From assembly GCF_004345425.1 (NCBI RefSeq), contig NZ_SLVP01000004.1, forward strand, positions 1 through 64,000: 64,000 nt of DNA. Reading direction: 5' to 3'. The notes below the pieces were generated by a model. The model did no database searches. It saw nothing but the letters and a program-made list of their open reading frames with translations, and had not been told where the DNA came from. Positions 49,186-58,362 of the stretch are shown here, piece after piece. The DNA is from Paenibacillus sp. BK033 (GTDB taxonomy: Bacteria; Bacillota; Bacilli; Paenibacillales; Paenibacillaceae). Made by a program: the position numbers and the translations under genes. Numbering within the stretch: the first letter of the stretch is position 1; the number at the start of each line of letters is the position of its first letter.

Positions 49186-50675
49186 TAGAGAAAGCGAAGA
49201 CGCTTCTGCTCGTAATGCTTGTCGCGCTCAGCTTGATTCAATCGTACTTCCTCGCGTACAGCATGCCAGGTCTTGGCGCAACGGTGAAGACGGGACAGGA
49301 TTTATCTAATGCCGATCCGCTCGGGAAGAAATCAAGTGTGGAAAGCGTCGTTTTTCCGGAGGAGATTGTCCTTCATTTCGGCGGCAATGAGCATACGGTG
49401 CTGTACCCGGGAACAACGTTCTATAATATGATCCTGAAAGACCGGATTCAAGGCCGCGAATTCAAGGGTTTTCAACGCAATCCGGCTAACTTGCTTAATT
49501 GGGATGAAGTCAGAAAGAACGATATCGGCGTTGAGCTGCGCTTCCAGAACGGCATTCCGGTAGAGCTCTTGAAGAAGCTGCTCAAGGTGCAGGGAGATTT
49601 GCTGTTCCTGGGCGAGACGATCGACCGAATCTGGATCTTCAAGGCGACCGATTCCGAGGAGGTCAGGACCTTCTTCTTCAGCGCCGACGGGCAAAAGGTA
49701 TACGAATCGACGCAGGCCGATTTGACGGTACGCGACGTTCAGGATTACGTCGGCTTTGGCGAGTACCAGCCGAAGTACCAGATGACCTCCGACGGTATCT
49801 ATTTGCCGAAGCAGCCGATTCAATCCGTGGAGATGGTCTTCCCTTATGAGACTTACTCTTCGGAGCTGATGCAGCAGAACTTGTTCTTTGACACGGCTAC
49901 GACCAAGGCGCTCTACGACCGGAGCGGCTCGCAGATTTTTACGGACGGCAAGCGCGGATTGCAGATTGAGCAGAAGGGCAAGTGGATGATTTATACGAAC
50001 CCTGCCGCCTCGCAGAGCGAGGAAAATCCGCTTAGCGAGAATGTTTTTGCCTCCATTGAATTTATTAACGATCATGGCGGATGGGACGGCGTACACCGTT
50101 TCGTTAACCCGGGAATAAATCTAGAGGGCAAGACGGGTAAATACGCGGAGTTCCAGCAGTATGTCGATAACTATCCGGTTATCGAGAGCAAGGATTTCGA
50201 ATACGGAAGCATGCGGCTTACGCTGCAACAGGGAGTCGTAACGGAGTATAGCCGTTCTCTCATTACGCTTGCCACTCGGTCGAAGACGAGGGAAGCCAGA
50301 TGGCTGCCGGGCGGTGCCCAGCTGCGCAGCGCGCTGGATCATTATGACCGCCGTTCGGAGGTTGTCCGTTTATTCCCGGCTCTTAAGGCCGAACCGCTTG
50401 AAAACAATGAATTAAAATTTATTCCCGTATGGGCGGTTCAGCTCGAAGACGGAACGCAGGAAGCACTCACCGAAGCGTATCCGACAGGCTTTGTTCCGCA
50501 GGAGATAAAGGACAGCCTAAGCTCCGCCCATGATTCGGGTGAAGGAACCGGCACGGATAAAGGCGGAAGGGAAGCTTCGGGACAGGAGACGGCATCCAAG
50601 GATGGCAATGATCTATTCGGAGGCTCGGATCCGCTGCAAAATTCGATTGCGCCGGATAAAGAAAGCAAGCAATAA
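49182..50675 (+). CDS. walH: WalRK regulatory protein WalH (YycH)
   Basis: The 497-residue protein has one N-terminal membrane anchor (IEKAKTLLLVMLVALSLIQSYFL within 2-24) and a large extracytoplasmic YycH domain. A low-complexity Gly/Ser/Asp/Lys-rich tail (about 440-497) is unusual for the family and extends it by ~40 residues over B. subtilis YycH. WalH and WalI form a membrane complex that modulates WalK. It overlaps walK by 4 bp. Confidence 0.9.
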
Positions 50676-50703
50676 GCCGTAACGAACGGAGGCGGAAGAT
50701 CAG

Positions 50704-51459
50704 GTGGATTGGGGCAGGGCCAAAAGCGTGCTTATTATCTCGTTTCTGCTGCTCAATATTTTGCTCGGTTATCAGGTATGGTCGAACATCGGCGAGCAGC
50801 TGAACGCCAACAAGAATACAGCAGAGCTTCCGAGCGAGACCTACGCCTTCATGAAGCAGAAGGGCATTGAGCTGTCCGCCAATCTGCCGGTCGAAACCCC
50901 GAAGCTGCGGGATTTAACGTACATGCTGCGCAGCGGCACCCTTGAGGGGCTGCCGGAGAAAAAGCTTGCTACTCCGGTCGACAGCCGGATTATTTTCTCC
51001 GAGAAGGATCTCGTCAAGACGCTGGGCAGCCAGATTGCCGATCTGGACAAGTATAAGTTCGATCCGGCGATGACAAGGGACGGCGTATACGTGCTGTACC
51101 GGATGGCGGATAACCGTCCCATGTTCGACGTAAAGCTGGAGCTCTATTACAGCAATCAGAAAATAACCGGCTTCCGCCAGGTTCGGGTAGATCTGACGGG
51201 CCCGGGGGAAGCCAAGGAACAGACCGTGCTGCCGGCCTCGAAGGCAATGGCGCCGTTTATCGAGCGGAACCTGCCGGACGGAGCGGTCATTACCGACATC
51301 CAGCTGGGCTACCATGGTCAGATGTTCGATACGGAGACGCAGGTAGCGGCGCCTTATTACCGGGTGCTGCTGGAGGACGGGAACGAGTATTACATTCACG
51401 CGATTAACGGGGAAGTCGCGCAGGTGAAGGAAGAAGTACCGCTGGACCGCGTTCGTTAG
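50704..51459 (+). CDS. walI: WalRK regulatory protein WalI (YycI)
   Basis: The 251-residue protein has one N-terminal membrane helix (SVLIISFLLLNILLGYQVW) and a YycI domain, partner of WalH. The start is GTG at 50704, with GGAGG upstream. The helix sequence is strongly conserved with YycI. It follows walH by 28 bp in the operon. Confidence 0.92.
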   Translation: MDWGRAKSVLIISFLLLNILLGYQVWSNIGEQLNANKNTAELPSETYAFMKQKGIELSANLPVETPKLRDLTYMLRSGTLEGLPEKKLATPVDSRIIFSEKDLVKTLGSQIADLDKYKFDPAMTRDGVYVLYRMADNRPMFDVKLELYYSNQKITGFRQVRVDLTGPGEAKEQTVLPASKAMAPFIERNLPDGAVITDIQLGYHGQMFDTETQVAAPYYRVLLEDGNEYYIHAINGEVAQVKEEVPLDRVR

Positions 51460-51540
51460 TTTGGGGAAGGGCGCGGTTAGGCAGACGCATAGAATGGTTT
51501 TTGTGTTCATGGGAGCAGGGGAAAGGATAGAAGTTAAGCG

Positions 51541-52347
51541 ATGGGACTTACGTTTACGGTATTGGGAAGCGGATCTACGGGCAATGCGACGATAGTAAGC
51601 AACGGGGATAAAATGGTGCTGGTGGATGCCGGACTTAGCATGAAAAAAATAGAGGAGCTAATGCGCGAGCAAGGCGTGTCCGGCCATCAGCTGTCCGCTT
51701 TGTTCGTTACGCATGAGCATTCCGACCATATTAAAGGACTGGGCGCATTCGCCCGCAAGTACGAGCTGCCGATCTTTGCGAATGAAGGGACCTGGGGCGG
51801 AATGGAGCGTCACGTTGGCACCATTGAGCCGGAGAAGCGGGTCATTATGGAGACGGGCGAGTCGCTGCGGTTCGGCACGATGGAGGTCTCCTCCTATCCG
51901 ATCTCGCATGATGCGGCGGAGCCGGTCGGCTATACGTTTGTCGACAACGGGGAAAAGCTGAGCCTCGCGACCGACCTTGGTTACATGAGCGACAAAGTGA
52001 AGCAAGCCATTATTGATTCGGACGTGCTGGTGCTTGAATCGAATCATGATACGGAGATGCTTCGCATGGGCCGTTACCCGTGGAACATCAAACGCCGCAT
52101 TCTAAGCGATGTCGGGCATTTGTCGAATGTTGCAGCCGGGGAGGCATTATGCGAGCTGTTAACGGATCGGACGAAGCGGGTGTATCTGGCCCATCTCAGT
52201 CTGGACCATAACCTGATGGAGTTGGCTATGCTGACGGTGCGGAATGTCATGGAGGATAACGGAATCTTTTTCAAGCAAAACGAGAATCCTCTGCGCGCGA
52301 CTTATCATGACCGGCCTACGGCATGGGATGAAGTGAAGCGGAAATAA
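51541..52347 (+). CDS. walJ: Metallo-beta-lactamase fold hydrolase WalJ (YycJ)
   Basis: The 268-residue MBL-fold protein begins with GLTFTVLGSGSTGNATIV and has the metal motif THEHSDHIKG plus YPISHDAAEPVGY and the LSLDHN element of the YycJ family. YycJ/WalJ has been linked to DNA repair nuclease activity and to coordination of wall metabolism with division. It is the last gene of walRKHIJ. Its 3' end overlaps the convergent small gene by 32 bp. Confidence 0.94.
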   Translation: MGLTFTVLGSGSTGNATIVSNGDKMVLVDAGLSMKKIEELMREQGVSGHQLSALFVTHEHSDHIKGLGAFARKYELPIFANEGTWGGMERHVGTIEPEKRVIMETGESLRFGTMEVSSYPISHDAAEPVGYTFVDNGEKLSLATDLGYMSDKVKQAIIDSDVLVLESNHDTEMLRMGRYPWNIKRRILSDVGHLSNVAAGEALCELLTDRTKRVYLAHLSLDHNLMELAMLTVRNVMEDNGIFFKQNENPLRATYHDRPTAWDEVKRK

Positions 52348-52537
52348 ACGACTCCAGCTGGTTGTCCAGCTCGTCCGCTTTGGCGGTCAGCTCTTCGCGG
52401 GTGATCAGACCCTTGTCCACAAGCAGCTCAAGCATAGCGCTGAGGGTAAGGACGGTGCGGTAGTGGTCCTCCTTCAGATCGGCTAATTTGGCTGCAATCT
52501 CTACTTGTTCCCAGGGGGAGAATGGTTTTGTTTTCAT
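52316..52537 (-). CDS. Small protein of unknown function
   Basis: I do not recognise this 73-residue protein. It is acidic and probably helical (WEQVEIAAKLADLKEDHYRT, then LITREELTAKADELDNQL). The ribosome site AAAAAGGAG lies about 12 nt before the ATG, which supports a real gene. Its 3' end overlaps walJ convergently by 32 bp. It is divergent from the HtrA-type gene and shares with it a spacer containing a 15-bp palindrome. Confidence 0.65.
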   Translation of the reverse strand: MKTKPFSPWEQVEIAAKLADLKEDHYRTVLTLSAMLELLVDKGLITREELTAKADELDNQLESFISASLHPMP

Positions 52538-52617
52538 AGATACGGTTCGCTCCTTTTTCGTTATGATGGAGGAGTGCGCAAGTGAATCTATTATTATTGT
52601 AGTCTAATCTTCCGAAA

Positions 52618-52632
52618 ACATTCTTAGAATGT
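52618..52632. promoter_or_regulatory. 15-bp palindrome, candidate operator upstream of the HtrA-type gene
   Basis: ACATTCTTAGAATGT is a perfect inverted repeat around a single central base, in the 154-bp divergent spacer. It is the only strong palindrome there and could be an operator for either gene. It is not a match to the WalR box (TGTWAH-N5-TGTWAH). Confidence 0.45.
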
Positions 52633-52691
52633 AAAAATAGTTTTTGTTCCATTTTCAAAGGCAAGCATAAGCATCGAAAGGAGCGGTAACG

Positions 52692-54050
52692 ATGGGATTA
52701 TTTGATGACGATTTCTACTCGACCAAAGTATCAAGACGTGCTCGTTCCACTTCTTCGGGGGATGAATTCGCCTTCTCCAATAAAAAGGGAATGCGCAGCT
52801 GGTCGAATGTCCGCATCGCATTTGTAGCTTCTTTCACCAGCGCGGTAGCAGCGGTATTGTTGTTTGTGCTTGTCTTTGGCGGCGGGGGCATCGCTCCGGG
52901 TTCCCATGCGGCAAGCGTATCGGCTTCCGGAAGCGCCTCGCTGGAGCAAAGAACCATTCAAGCTTCGGCAAAGGTTCGGCCGGCGGTCGTCAGCGTTATT
53001 AACGAGCAGACGGTTCCCTATGGACTGGTTCCCGGTGACGGCACCCAGGGTCAAGCAGCCAGCGGAGATGAAGGGCAGGCCGAGGGCTCGAAGCAGGAGG
53101 TTGGCGTTGGCTCCGGCGTAATCTTCAAGCTGAAGGACGGCAAGGCCTACATTATTACGAACCATCATGTTATTGCAGGCGCCGAGTCGGTGAAGGTGAT
53201 GCTCGTGAACGGCGAGAAGCGCGAAGCAAAGCTCGTTGGCAGCGATCAGATTACGGACCTGGCGGTGCTCGAAATGGACGGCAAGGACATTAAGACGGTA
53301 GCCGAGATCGGCAAATCGTCGAAGCTGCAGCCGGCCGAATTCGTGCTTGCGATCGGCAATCCGCTTGGACTTGGCGATTCGCTGTCGATGGGGATTGTGA
53401 GCAAGACGCATCGGGTCGTACCGGTTTCCCTGAACGAGGATGGCGTGTATGACTGGCAGCAGGAGGTCATTCAGGTGAACGTCTCGATTAACGAAGGCAA
53501 CAGCGGCGGCCCTCTGATTGATATGGACGGTAAGGTTGTAGGCATTAACAGCATGAAGATTGCCGAAGTAGGCGTCGAGGGATTAGGCTTTGCGATTCCG
53601 ATCGATAACGCGATGCCGATTATCGACAGCCTGATGGAGAAGGGTTATGTATCTCGTCCTTATCTGGGTGTCTATACGGTGGATCTGGAGCAGTATTTCG
53701 CGCAGAAGCAGCAGGAAGATCAAGCGGCTGGCAGCGATGGCAAGACCGATCAGGGTACCGGCGCCGCTTCTGGAAGCGAGGAATCCGGGCTGCCAGAGCT
53801 GAATCTCCCCGACGAAGTATTCAACGGAGTTATCGTGCTAGAGGCGGTAGGTCCGGCGAAGGACGCGGGCATGAAGCTGAATGACGTGATCGTGAAGCTG
53901 GACGAGAAGAGTATAAGCAGCACCTTGGAGCTGCGGCAATATCTATACCAGAAGAAGCATATTGGCGATGAGATTAAAGTAACCTTCTATCGCGACGGCA
54001 AGCTGCAGACGACATCGTTCAAGCTGGCGGAGAAAACGAAGGATGAATAA
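52692..54050 (+). CDS. HtrA-like serine protease (S1C, PDZ)
   Basis: The 452-residue protein has a cytoplasmic N-terminus, one membrane helix (about 41-63), a trypsin-like domain and a C-terminal PDZ domain. The catalytic triad is visible: His in TNHHVIAGA (~158), Asp in ITDLAVLEMD (~189) and Ser in NEGNSGGPLID (~271). It is an envelope quality-control protease. In B. subtilis htrC/yycK sits at the same place after walJ, so this is its positional counterpart. Two Ser/Gly/Glu-rich insertions (~115-133 and ~338-362) are present. The ATG follows AAAGGAGCGG. Confidence 0.93.
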   Translation: MGLFDDDFYSTKVSRRARSTSSGDEFAFSNKKGMRSWSNVRIAFVASFTSAVAAVLLFVLVFGGGGIAPGSHAASVSASGSASLEQRTIQASAKVRPAVVSVINEQTVPYGLVPGDGTQGQAASGDEGQAEGSKQEVGVGSGVIFKLKDGKAYIITNHHVIAGAESVKVMLVNGEKREAKLVGSDQITDLAVLEMDGKDIKTVAEIGKSSKLQPAEFVLAIGNPLGLGDSLSMGIVSKTHRVVPVSLNEDGVYDWQQEVIQVNVSINEGNSGGPLIDMDGKVVGINSMKIAEVGVEGLGFAIPIDNAMPIIDSLMEKGYVSRPYLGVYTVDLEQYFAQKQQEDQAAGSDGKTDQGTGAASGSEESGLPELNLPDEVFNGVIVLEAVGPAKDAGMKLNDVIVKLDEKSISSTLELRQYLYQKKHIGDEIKVTFYRDGKLQTTSFKLAEKTKDE

Positions 54051-54061
54051 ATCGTAATGGA

Positions 54062-54102
54062 AGCTGTGCTGACGGGAAACCGTTGGCGCGGCTTTTTTTG
54101 CG
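54062..54102 (+). terminator. Terminator after the HtrA-type gene
   Basis: AAGCTGTGC (54062-54070) pairs with GCGCGGCTT (54087-54095), with G-U pairs, topped by an inner ACGG/CCGT stem and followed by a T run to 54100. Confidence 0.75.
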
Positions 54103-54226
54103 CCTTTGCGCCATACCCCGACTAAAGTCTAACCTTCGAGCCATCCTCTGGAAGGTTTCTGGCAAATGTCCGCTGGCGTAAACTATACTCAAGAAGCAAG
54201 AGAGCAAAGAGGGAGAGAAATCAACC

Positions 54227-55138
54227 ATGCATAGACGATGGGTCAGAAATACGATAGGAGTGGTTCTTGTGGCGATCGGGATTATCGCGTTGTTGCAATA
54301 CCAATTCGGCGGAGTGAAGAGCAAGGAATATGCCCATACCTTGCAGCTCGAAGATAAAATGCACGAGCTTAGCATCACATCCGAAAGCCTTGGACTTGAA
54401 GTGGATTTTGTTCCAAGCACGGACGGAAGCAATTCGATCCATATAGAAGGGAAGGCCAAACCCGAGGTTATTGAACAAATCAAGAACGCGAGAGTGGAGA
54501 ACGGGAAGATGGATCTGCGCTTGAAGGAGAAATGGCGCTTTGGTTTATTCGATTTCTCCGGCTGGAACGAGAAGCAGGTCGTAACGGTATCGCTGACGGA
54601 AGAAGCTATGTCATCTCTTGAATCGTTGAAAGTAAAAAGCGATTCCGGTTCGGTGAGGGTAGATGGCGCAAGGGCGGCTGACAGCCAAGTGGAGACGGAT
54701 TCGGGAAGCATCCGGCTCGGCAGCTTCGAGGGTGGCACGCTGTCGCTGGATGCCGATTCGGGAAGCATTAAGCTGGAAAGCTTTAAAGGCAGCAGCTTGT
54801 CGATCAAGTCGGATTCGGGAAGCATTCACGCGGGGACGGTTGCCGCGGAGCTGAAGGCTTCGTCGGATTCCGGCAGCATTACGATCGATCATCTGAGCGG
54901 CAAGGCAGTCGTACGTTCCGATTCAGGAAGCATTCGTATCGTAAAGAATGACACAACCGGCGCGGACGTGAAGAGCGACTCCGGCAGCGTGAGAATCGAG
55001 ATCCCTTCTACGTACGGCGGCATGTATGATCTGGATTCGGATTCCGGCTCCATTCATAAGCCGGATCGGCAAGGCACCTCGGGAGAAGTTATCAAGGTTC
55101 GTACGGACAGCGGCAGTATTCGAATCAGCCAACCGTAA
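54227..55138 (+). CDS. DUF4097 repeat protein, probable surface beta-solenoid
   Basis: The 303-residue protein has a membrane anchor (about 10-26) and an N-terminal domain. The C-terminal half is a run of nine DSGS(I/V) repeats (about residues 137-301), spaced 15-22 residues. This is the pattern of DUF4097 beta-helices, in which each DSGS lies at a turn. The function is unknown; related proteins in other Firmicutes are induced by envelope stress. Its own terminator follows. The repeat DNA is diverged enough to show an old array. Confidence 0.82.
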   Translation: MHRRWVRNTIGVVLVAIGIIALLQYQFGGVKSKEYAHTLQLEDKMHELSITSESLGLEVDFVPSTDGSNSIHIEGKAKPEVIEQIKNARVENGKMDLRLKEKWRFGLFDFSGWNEKQVVTVSLTEEAMSSLESLKVKSDSGSVRVDGARAADSQVETDSGSIRLGSFEGGTLSLDADSGSIKLESFKGSSLSIKSDSGSIHAGTVAAELKASSDSGSITIDHLSGKAVVRSDSGSIRIVKNDTTGADVKSDSGSVRIEIPSTYGGMYDLDSDSGSIHKPDRQGTSGEVIKVRTDSGSIRISQP

Positions 55139-55143
55139 CATAG

Positions 55144-55180
55144 AAAGCCGCACGGGCAGGAGGGATGCCCGTGCGGCTTT
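55144..55180. terminator. Bidirectional terminator between DUF4097 and YnfA genes
   Basis: AAAGCCGCACGGGCA (55144-55158) pairs perfectly with TGCCCGTGCGGCTTT (55166-55180). T and A tails flank it, and the two genes converge. Confidence 0.92.
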
Positions 55181-55196
55181 TATTTATTTAATAAGA

Positions 55197-55526
55197 TTAG
55201 CTGCCACGCGGGGCGTAGAGCATGATGGCAACGCCTGCGATGCAGACGGCGGCTCCGATCCAGTCGTAGAGATCGGGAGCTTTTTTATCGATGAGCCATC
55301 CCCATAGAACGGCCAAAATGATAAAGACTCCCCCATAAGCAGCATAGACACGGCCAAATGAGGGGAAATTTTGCAAGGTGGGAATAACGCCGTACGCGAT
55401 CAGGATGATGCCGCCTAGGATGCCGTACCAGAGCGGCTTAGCTTCTCGCAGCCATAACCAGACCAGATAACCGCCGCCAATCTCGGCTAGGCCGGCAATC
55501 ACGAACAGAACAATCGCAATAAACAC
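55197..55526 (-). CDS. YnfA family (UPF0060) membrane protein
   Basis: The 109-residue protein has four membrane helices and the family features [28 protein letters not shown] and [18 protein letters not shown]. YnfA proteins belong to the small multidrug transporter-like superfamily; some have drug efflux activity, but substrates are unknown here. It is transcribed against the surrounding genes. Confidence 0.93.
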   Translation of the reverse strand: MFIAIVLFVIAGLAEIGGGYLVWLWLREAKPLWYGILGGIILIAYGVIPTLQNFPSFGRVYAAYGGVFIILAVLWGWLIDKKAPDLYDWIGAAVCIAGVAIMLYAPRGS

Positions 55527-55683
55527 GGATAGACTCCTTCTTCGTATAGACTTGTAATCATTATAAAGGGATGGCGAGCAGAAGGAAATGAGAGGAAGAA
55601 TTGACCGGATTACTTCACATCGGCAGGCTGGTTTGTTATGCTAGCTGTATAATAAACAACTTTGAAGAGGAAGCGAAATTCGA

Positions 55684-55854
55684 ATGTATTGTGTGTGCAA
55701 GCAGCATGTCGAGCTGGCGATTGATAAATTTGTGGACGAATACGAGGACGCGCCGGATATTGTCGATTTGAAGGAAACGGAATTTGCCGATTGGGATCCG
55801 CCTCGCAGCTGCGATCTTTGCGGGGAGGCAGCAGCCGAGTTTTTGGTGGTATAG
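55684..55854 (+). CDS. CxxH/CxxC small protein
   Basis: This 56-residue gene has the N-terminal cysteine/histidine cluster MYCVCKQHVELAIDKFVDEY and a C-terminal CDLC pair (Cys43, Cys46), matching the small Bacillales family named CxxH/CxxC. The four ligands suggest one zinc site. The function is unknown. The ribosome site is a weak purine run (GAAGAGGAAG). A terminator follows. Confidence 0.8.
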   Translation: MYCVCKQHVELAIDKFVDEYEDAPDIVDLKETEFADWDPPRSCDLCGEAAAEFLVV

Positions 55855-55870
55855 GAAGAGGAGCTAGTTG

Positions 55871-55908
55871 AAGGGCGCTTGCCGCATCGCGATGCGGGGC
55901 GCTTTTTT
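55871..55908 (+). terminator. Terminator after the CxxH/CxxC gene
   Basis: A GC-rich nested stem (GGGCGC...GGGCGC region with a central CCGCATC/GATGCGG) is followed by T6. Confidence 0.75.
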
Positions 55909-55946
55909 CATAAGGCAGGCGTTGGCCTTTCGAAGGGGGGTACCCT

Positions 55947-56648
55947 ATGAAGAGATGGATGCTTGCATGCCTCCTGTTGCTTCAAGGATGCGACAACGAT
56001 GCTGAAGGCAAACGTCATATTCAAGAAGAGGAGAGTGTAAGCGTAATGGAGACGATTGACGAACAGCTGCTTCAAGCCGCCGAGGATGGACAAGCCGATA
56101 AAGTCCGGCAACTGATTCAAAACGGCGCAAACCTGGACGTTCAGGATGCAAAAGGACGCACTCCTCTCATGATTGCGACCTACAAGAAGGATTTTGCGGT
56201 GGCAGAGGTACTGACTGAAGCGGGAGCGGATGTGAATATACGGGATGAGATGTTAAATTCGCCATTCTTGTATGCCGGAGCCGAAGGATACTTGGATATA
56301 TTGAGGCTTACGATTGATGCCGGGGCGGATACGAAGATAACGAACCGTTACGGGGGCATAGCCATCATTCCGGCCTCGGAGCATGGTTATGTGGAGGTTG
56401 TTCGGGAGCTGCTTGAGCGGACGGATATTAATGCGAATCATGTCAATAATCTGGGTTGGACGGCATTACTCGAAGCCATTATTCTCAATAACGGCAACAA
56501 GCGCCAGGTAGAGACCGTGAAGCTGCTGATCGAGCATGGGGCAGATGTCAATCTGGCCGACAACGACGGCGTTACGCCGCTGCAGCATGCCCGCAAGAGA
56601 GGGTTTAAAGAAATCGAGCAGCTGCTGGTTAACGCGGGAGCGAAATAG
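55947..56648 (+). CDS. Ankyrin-repeat lipoprotein
   Basis: The 233-residue protein has a short lipoprotein signal (MKRWMLACLLLLQGC, Cys15) and then about five ankyrin repeats (residues ~40-233, for example GADVNIRD and GADVNLADNDGVTPLQHA). Ankyrin repeats mediate protein binding; a partner cannot be named. The lipobox has Gln at -2, which is unusual, so lipidation is probable but not certain. It precedes a parS-like site and rlmH. Confidence 0.82.
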   Translation: MKRWMLACLLLLQGCDNDAEGKRHIQEEESVSVMETIDEQLLQAAEDGQADKVRQLIQNGANLDVQDAKGRTPLMIATYKKDFAVAEVLTEAGADVNIRDEMLNSPFLYAGAEGYLDILRLTIDAGADTKITNRYGGIAIIPASEHGYVEVVRELLERTDINANHVNNLGWTALLEAIILNNGNKRQVETVKLLIEHGADVNLADNDGVTPLQHARKRGFKEIEQLLVNAGAK

Positions 56649-56656
56649 CAAAAAGA

Positions 56657-56670
56657 GTTCCACGTGGAAC
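56657..56670. other. parS: parS-like site 3, upstream of rlmH
   Basis: GTTCCACGTGGAAC is a perfect 14-bp palindrome equal to the inner part of the parS form TGTTCCACGTGGAACA. Only the outermost T and A are changed (A and G here). It lies in the intergenic region between the ankyrin gene and rlmH, about 35-38 kb from the parAB sites. Confidence 0.7.
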
Positions 56671-56781
56671 GTAAAAGCGACTTAAGTGGCTACCATTGAG
56701 GTCGCAGCGCGGGAAGTTGAGCGGTTTTTTTGGTATGCTTAGAGGAGCAGGTATACCATTATACATAAGGGATGAACATTC

Positions 56782-57261
56782 ATGCATATACAGATTGCTT
56801 CGGTAGGAAAGCTTAAGGAAAAATATTTGGTGCAGGGCATCGCGGAGTATGCCAAGCGGCTCGGGCCGTACGTGAAGCTGACGCTCACGGAAGTGCCCGA
56901 CGAGAAAGCGCCGGAGACGATGAGTCCGGCGGAGGAAGCGCAGGTGCGCGAGCGGGAGGGGGAACGGCTTCTGGCGCAGCTGAAGCCGGACGCCCATGTT
57001 GTGGCGCTCGCGATTGGCGGCGAGCTCTGGTCCAGCGAGGATCTCGCGGACCAGCTCGATAAGCTGGCCACGTATGGGCGGAGCCACGTGGCTTTTGTCA
57101 TTGGCGGGAGCACGGGGCTTGCTCCCGCGGTGTTGCAGCGCGCCCAGCAGAAGCTCAGCTTCGGGCGCATGACGCTGCCGCACCAGCTGATGCGGCTGGT
57201 GCTGATCGAGCAGATCTACCGCGCGGTAAAGATTAACCGCGGTGAACCGTATCATAAGTGA
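56782..57261 (+). CDS. rlmH: 23S rRNA (pseudouridine-1915-N3)-methyltransferase RlmH
   Basis: The 159-residue SPOUT methyltransferase methylates pseudouridine 1915 in helix 69 of 23S r[23 protein letters not shown], the SAM-knot [12 protein letters not shown] and the C-terminal [24 protein letters not shown] ending ([20 protein letters not shown]) are diagnostic. It ends the conserved wal-rlmH block of the Bacillus origin region. A downstream terminator is not obvious. Confidence 0.97.
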   Translation: MHIQIASVGKLKEKYLVQGIAEYAKRLGPYVKLTLTEVPDEKAPETMSPAEEAQVREREGERLLAQLKPDAHVVALAIGGELWSSEDLADQLDKLATYGRSHVAFVIGGSTGLAPAVLQRAQQKLSFGRMTLPHQLMRLVLIEQIYRAVKINRGEPYHK

Positions 57262-57372
57262 CGGCGAAAAAGTTTTGTTATTATAGGTGATTACCGCTTT
57301 TAATAATATGTTAGATATGCCTCGTCTACGCTTGTTTCTCCAGTTCTCATAGCGGTTATATCGAAGGCTTCT

Positions 57373-58302
57373 TTAAATTTCTTTTGCATATTCAGTATTT
57401 TCAAATGCCATCGTTAGACGTGGCAAAGGTATGCTTGCCTTTTTTGCTTCTCTCACAACTTCAAGTACCGCAAAACCTGCTTTACTATTGTTGTATTCCA
57501 CAAAAAGCCGAGGTAAGCTGCCTTTTGCAAAAATAACCTTGTTAAAAAGTGTGCCGAGAAGTCCAGGTGGAATTTTAGTCAGCAGGAGAGAAATGGCATC
57601 AAGCTTTGCACCTCTTGCTTTAAGTACAGGAATCAATTCCCTCATATTCAACCCAACATTGGAAAATGAATCATTATGGTTCATGAGCGCTGAAAAACTT
57701 CCCCGTTTTAACACCTCGGCTTCCATCGCTGCATTCATGGCAAAGTGGTTCCATAGCCAGTTTTGCATATCCTTTATCCAACTAATTTTAAAATGGGCAC
57801 TTTCAAATAGTTCTCTGACCTTGTTATTAATATGCTCAGTGCCTGCCCGTGGTTTTTCTAGAAATACCATTTTCAAAAAGCCGCCCCTAAGCTTATTGTC
57901 CGCTATGCCACCTCCTGCTCCGGGGAAGCCAAAGACAACATTGTTCATAGACAATGGTGCGATCGATGATTTCAAATCTTGCCAAATGTTATTGAATAGG
58001 AGGATAGGGGCATTTCCTGCAGCAGTTGATAGGAATTGTGCTGCTCCTGGAAGCTGTTCCGTGTTGACGCTCACAATAATGAGATCATAATTTGGAAGGA
58101 TCTCCTCATGCAGTGTAACGTTCCAGCTTTCTTTTATTAGCTTTTTCCCTTTTCGAGCGTCCCACATTTCCAGCTCTATACTGCTTCCGAAGGTTTCTAT
58201 CCTCCCCTTTCTAACGTAAAAGTCTACTGTATGCCCTGCCTGTTCGAAAGCCCACGCATATTGGGTCGATATTACACCTCTACCGAAGAATAAAATTTTC
58301 AT
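57373..58302 (-). CDS. Ketopantoate reductase (ApbA/PanE)-family protein
   Basis: The 309-residue protein has the N-terminal nucleotide-binding motif FFGRGVISTQYAWAFEQAGH, an NTEQLPGAAQFL helix and the ApbA C-terminal helical domain (SWIKDMQNWLWNHFAMNAA). Family members reduce 2-dehydropantoate to pantoate or related 2-keto acids with NADPH. The GxGxxG loop is GRGVIS, so one glycine is changed, and the substrate is uncertain. ATG 58302 with GGGGGAG upstream is the start. It is AT-richer than neighbours and divergent from a TetR gene, its probable regulator. Confidence 0.8.
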   Translation of the reverse strand: MKILFFGRGVISTQYAWAFEQAGHTVDFYVRKGRIETFGSSIELEMWDARKGKKLIKESWNVTLHEEILPNYDLIIVSVNTEQLPGAAQFLSTAAGNAPILLFNNIWQDLKSSIAPLSMNNVVFGFPGAGGGIADNKLRGGFLKMVFLEKPRAGTEHINNKVRELFESAHFKISWIKDMQNWLWNHFAMNAAMEAEVLKRGSFSALMNHNDSFSNVGLNMRELIPVLKARGAKLDAISLLLTKIPPGLLGTLFNKVIFAKGSLPRLFVEYNNSKAGFAVLEVVREAKKASIPLPRLTMAFENTEYAKEI

Positions 58303-58334
58303 GTTAGACTCCCCCAAAGAGTTGATAATCCTTA

Positions 58335-58362
58335 TTGATGATCAAACAACGTGTTGTATGAT
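58335..58362 (+). promoter_or_regulatory. Promoter and possible operator in the PanE-like/TetR spacer
   Basis: TTGATG (58335-58340), 16 nt and TATGAT (58357-58362) form a promoter for the TetR gene. A 12-bp repeat ACAAC-GT-GTTGT (58346-58357) lies between the boxes and is a candidate operator for the TetR protein itself. Confidence 0.5.

Noticed and set aside
49400..49420. Other CCCGGG sites in walH as Noc sites
   Set aside because: The flanks differ from ATTT...AAAT at four or more positions (also at about 50110).
54640..55130. Repeats in the DUF4097 gene as a CRISPR-like array
   Set aside because: Units are in frame, diverged and encode DSGS turns; there are no constant repeats or unique spacers.
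57083..57097. CACGTG palindrome in rlmH resembling parS
   Set aside because: Only the central GCCACGTGGC is symmetric; the TGTT/AACA arms are absent.
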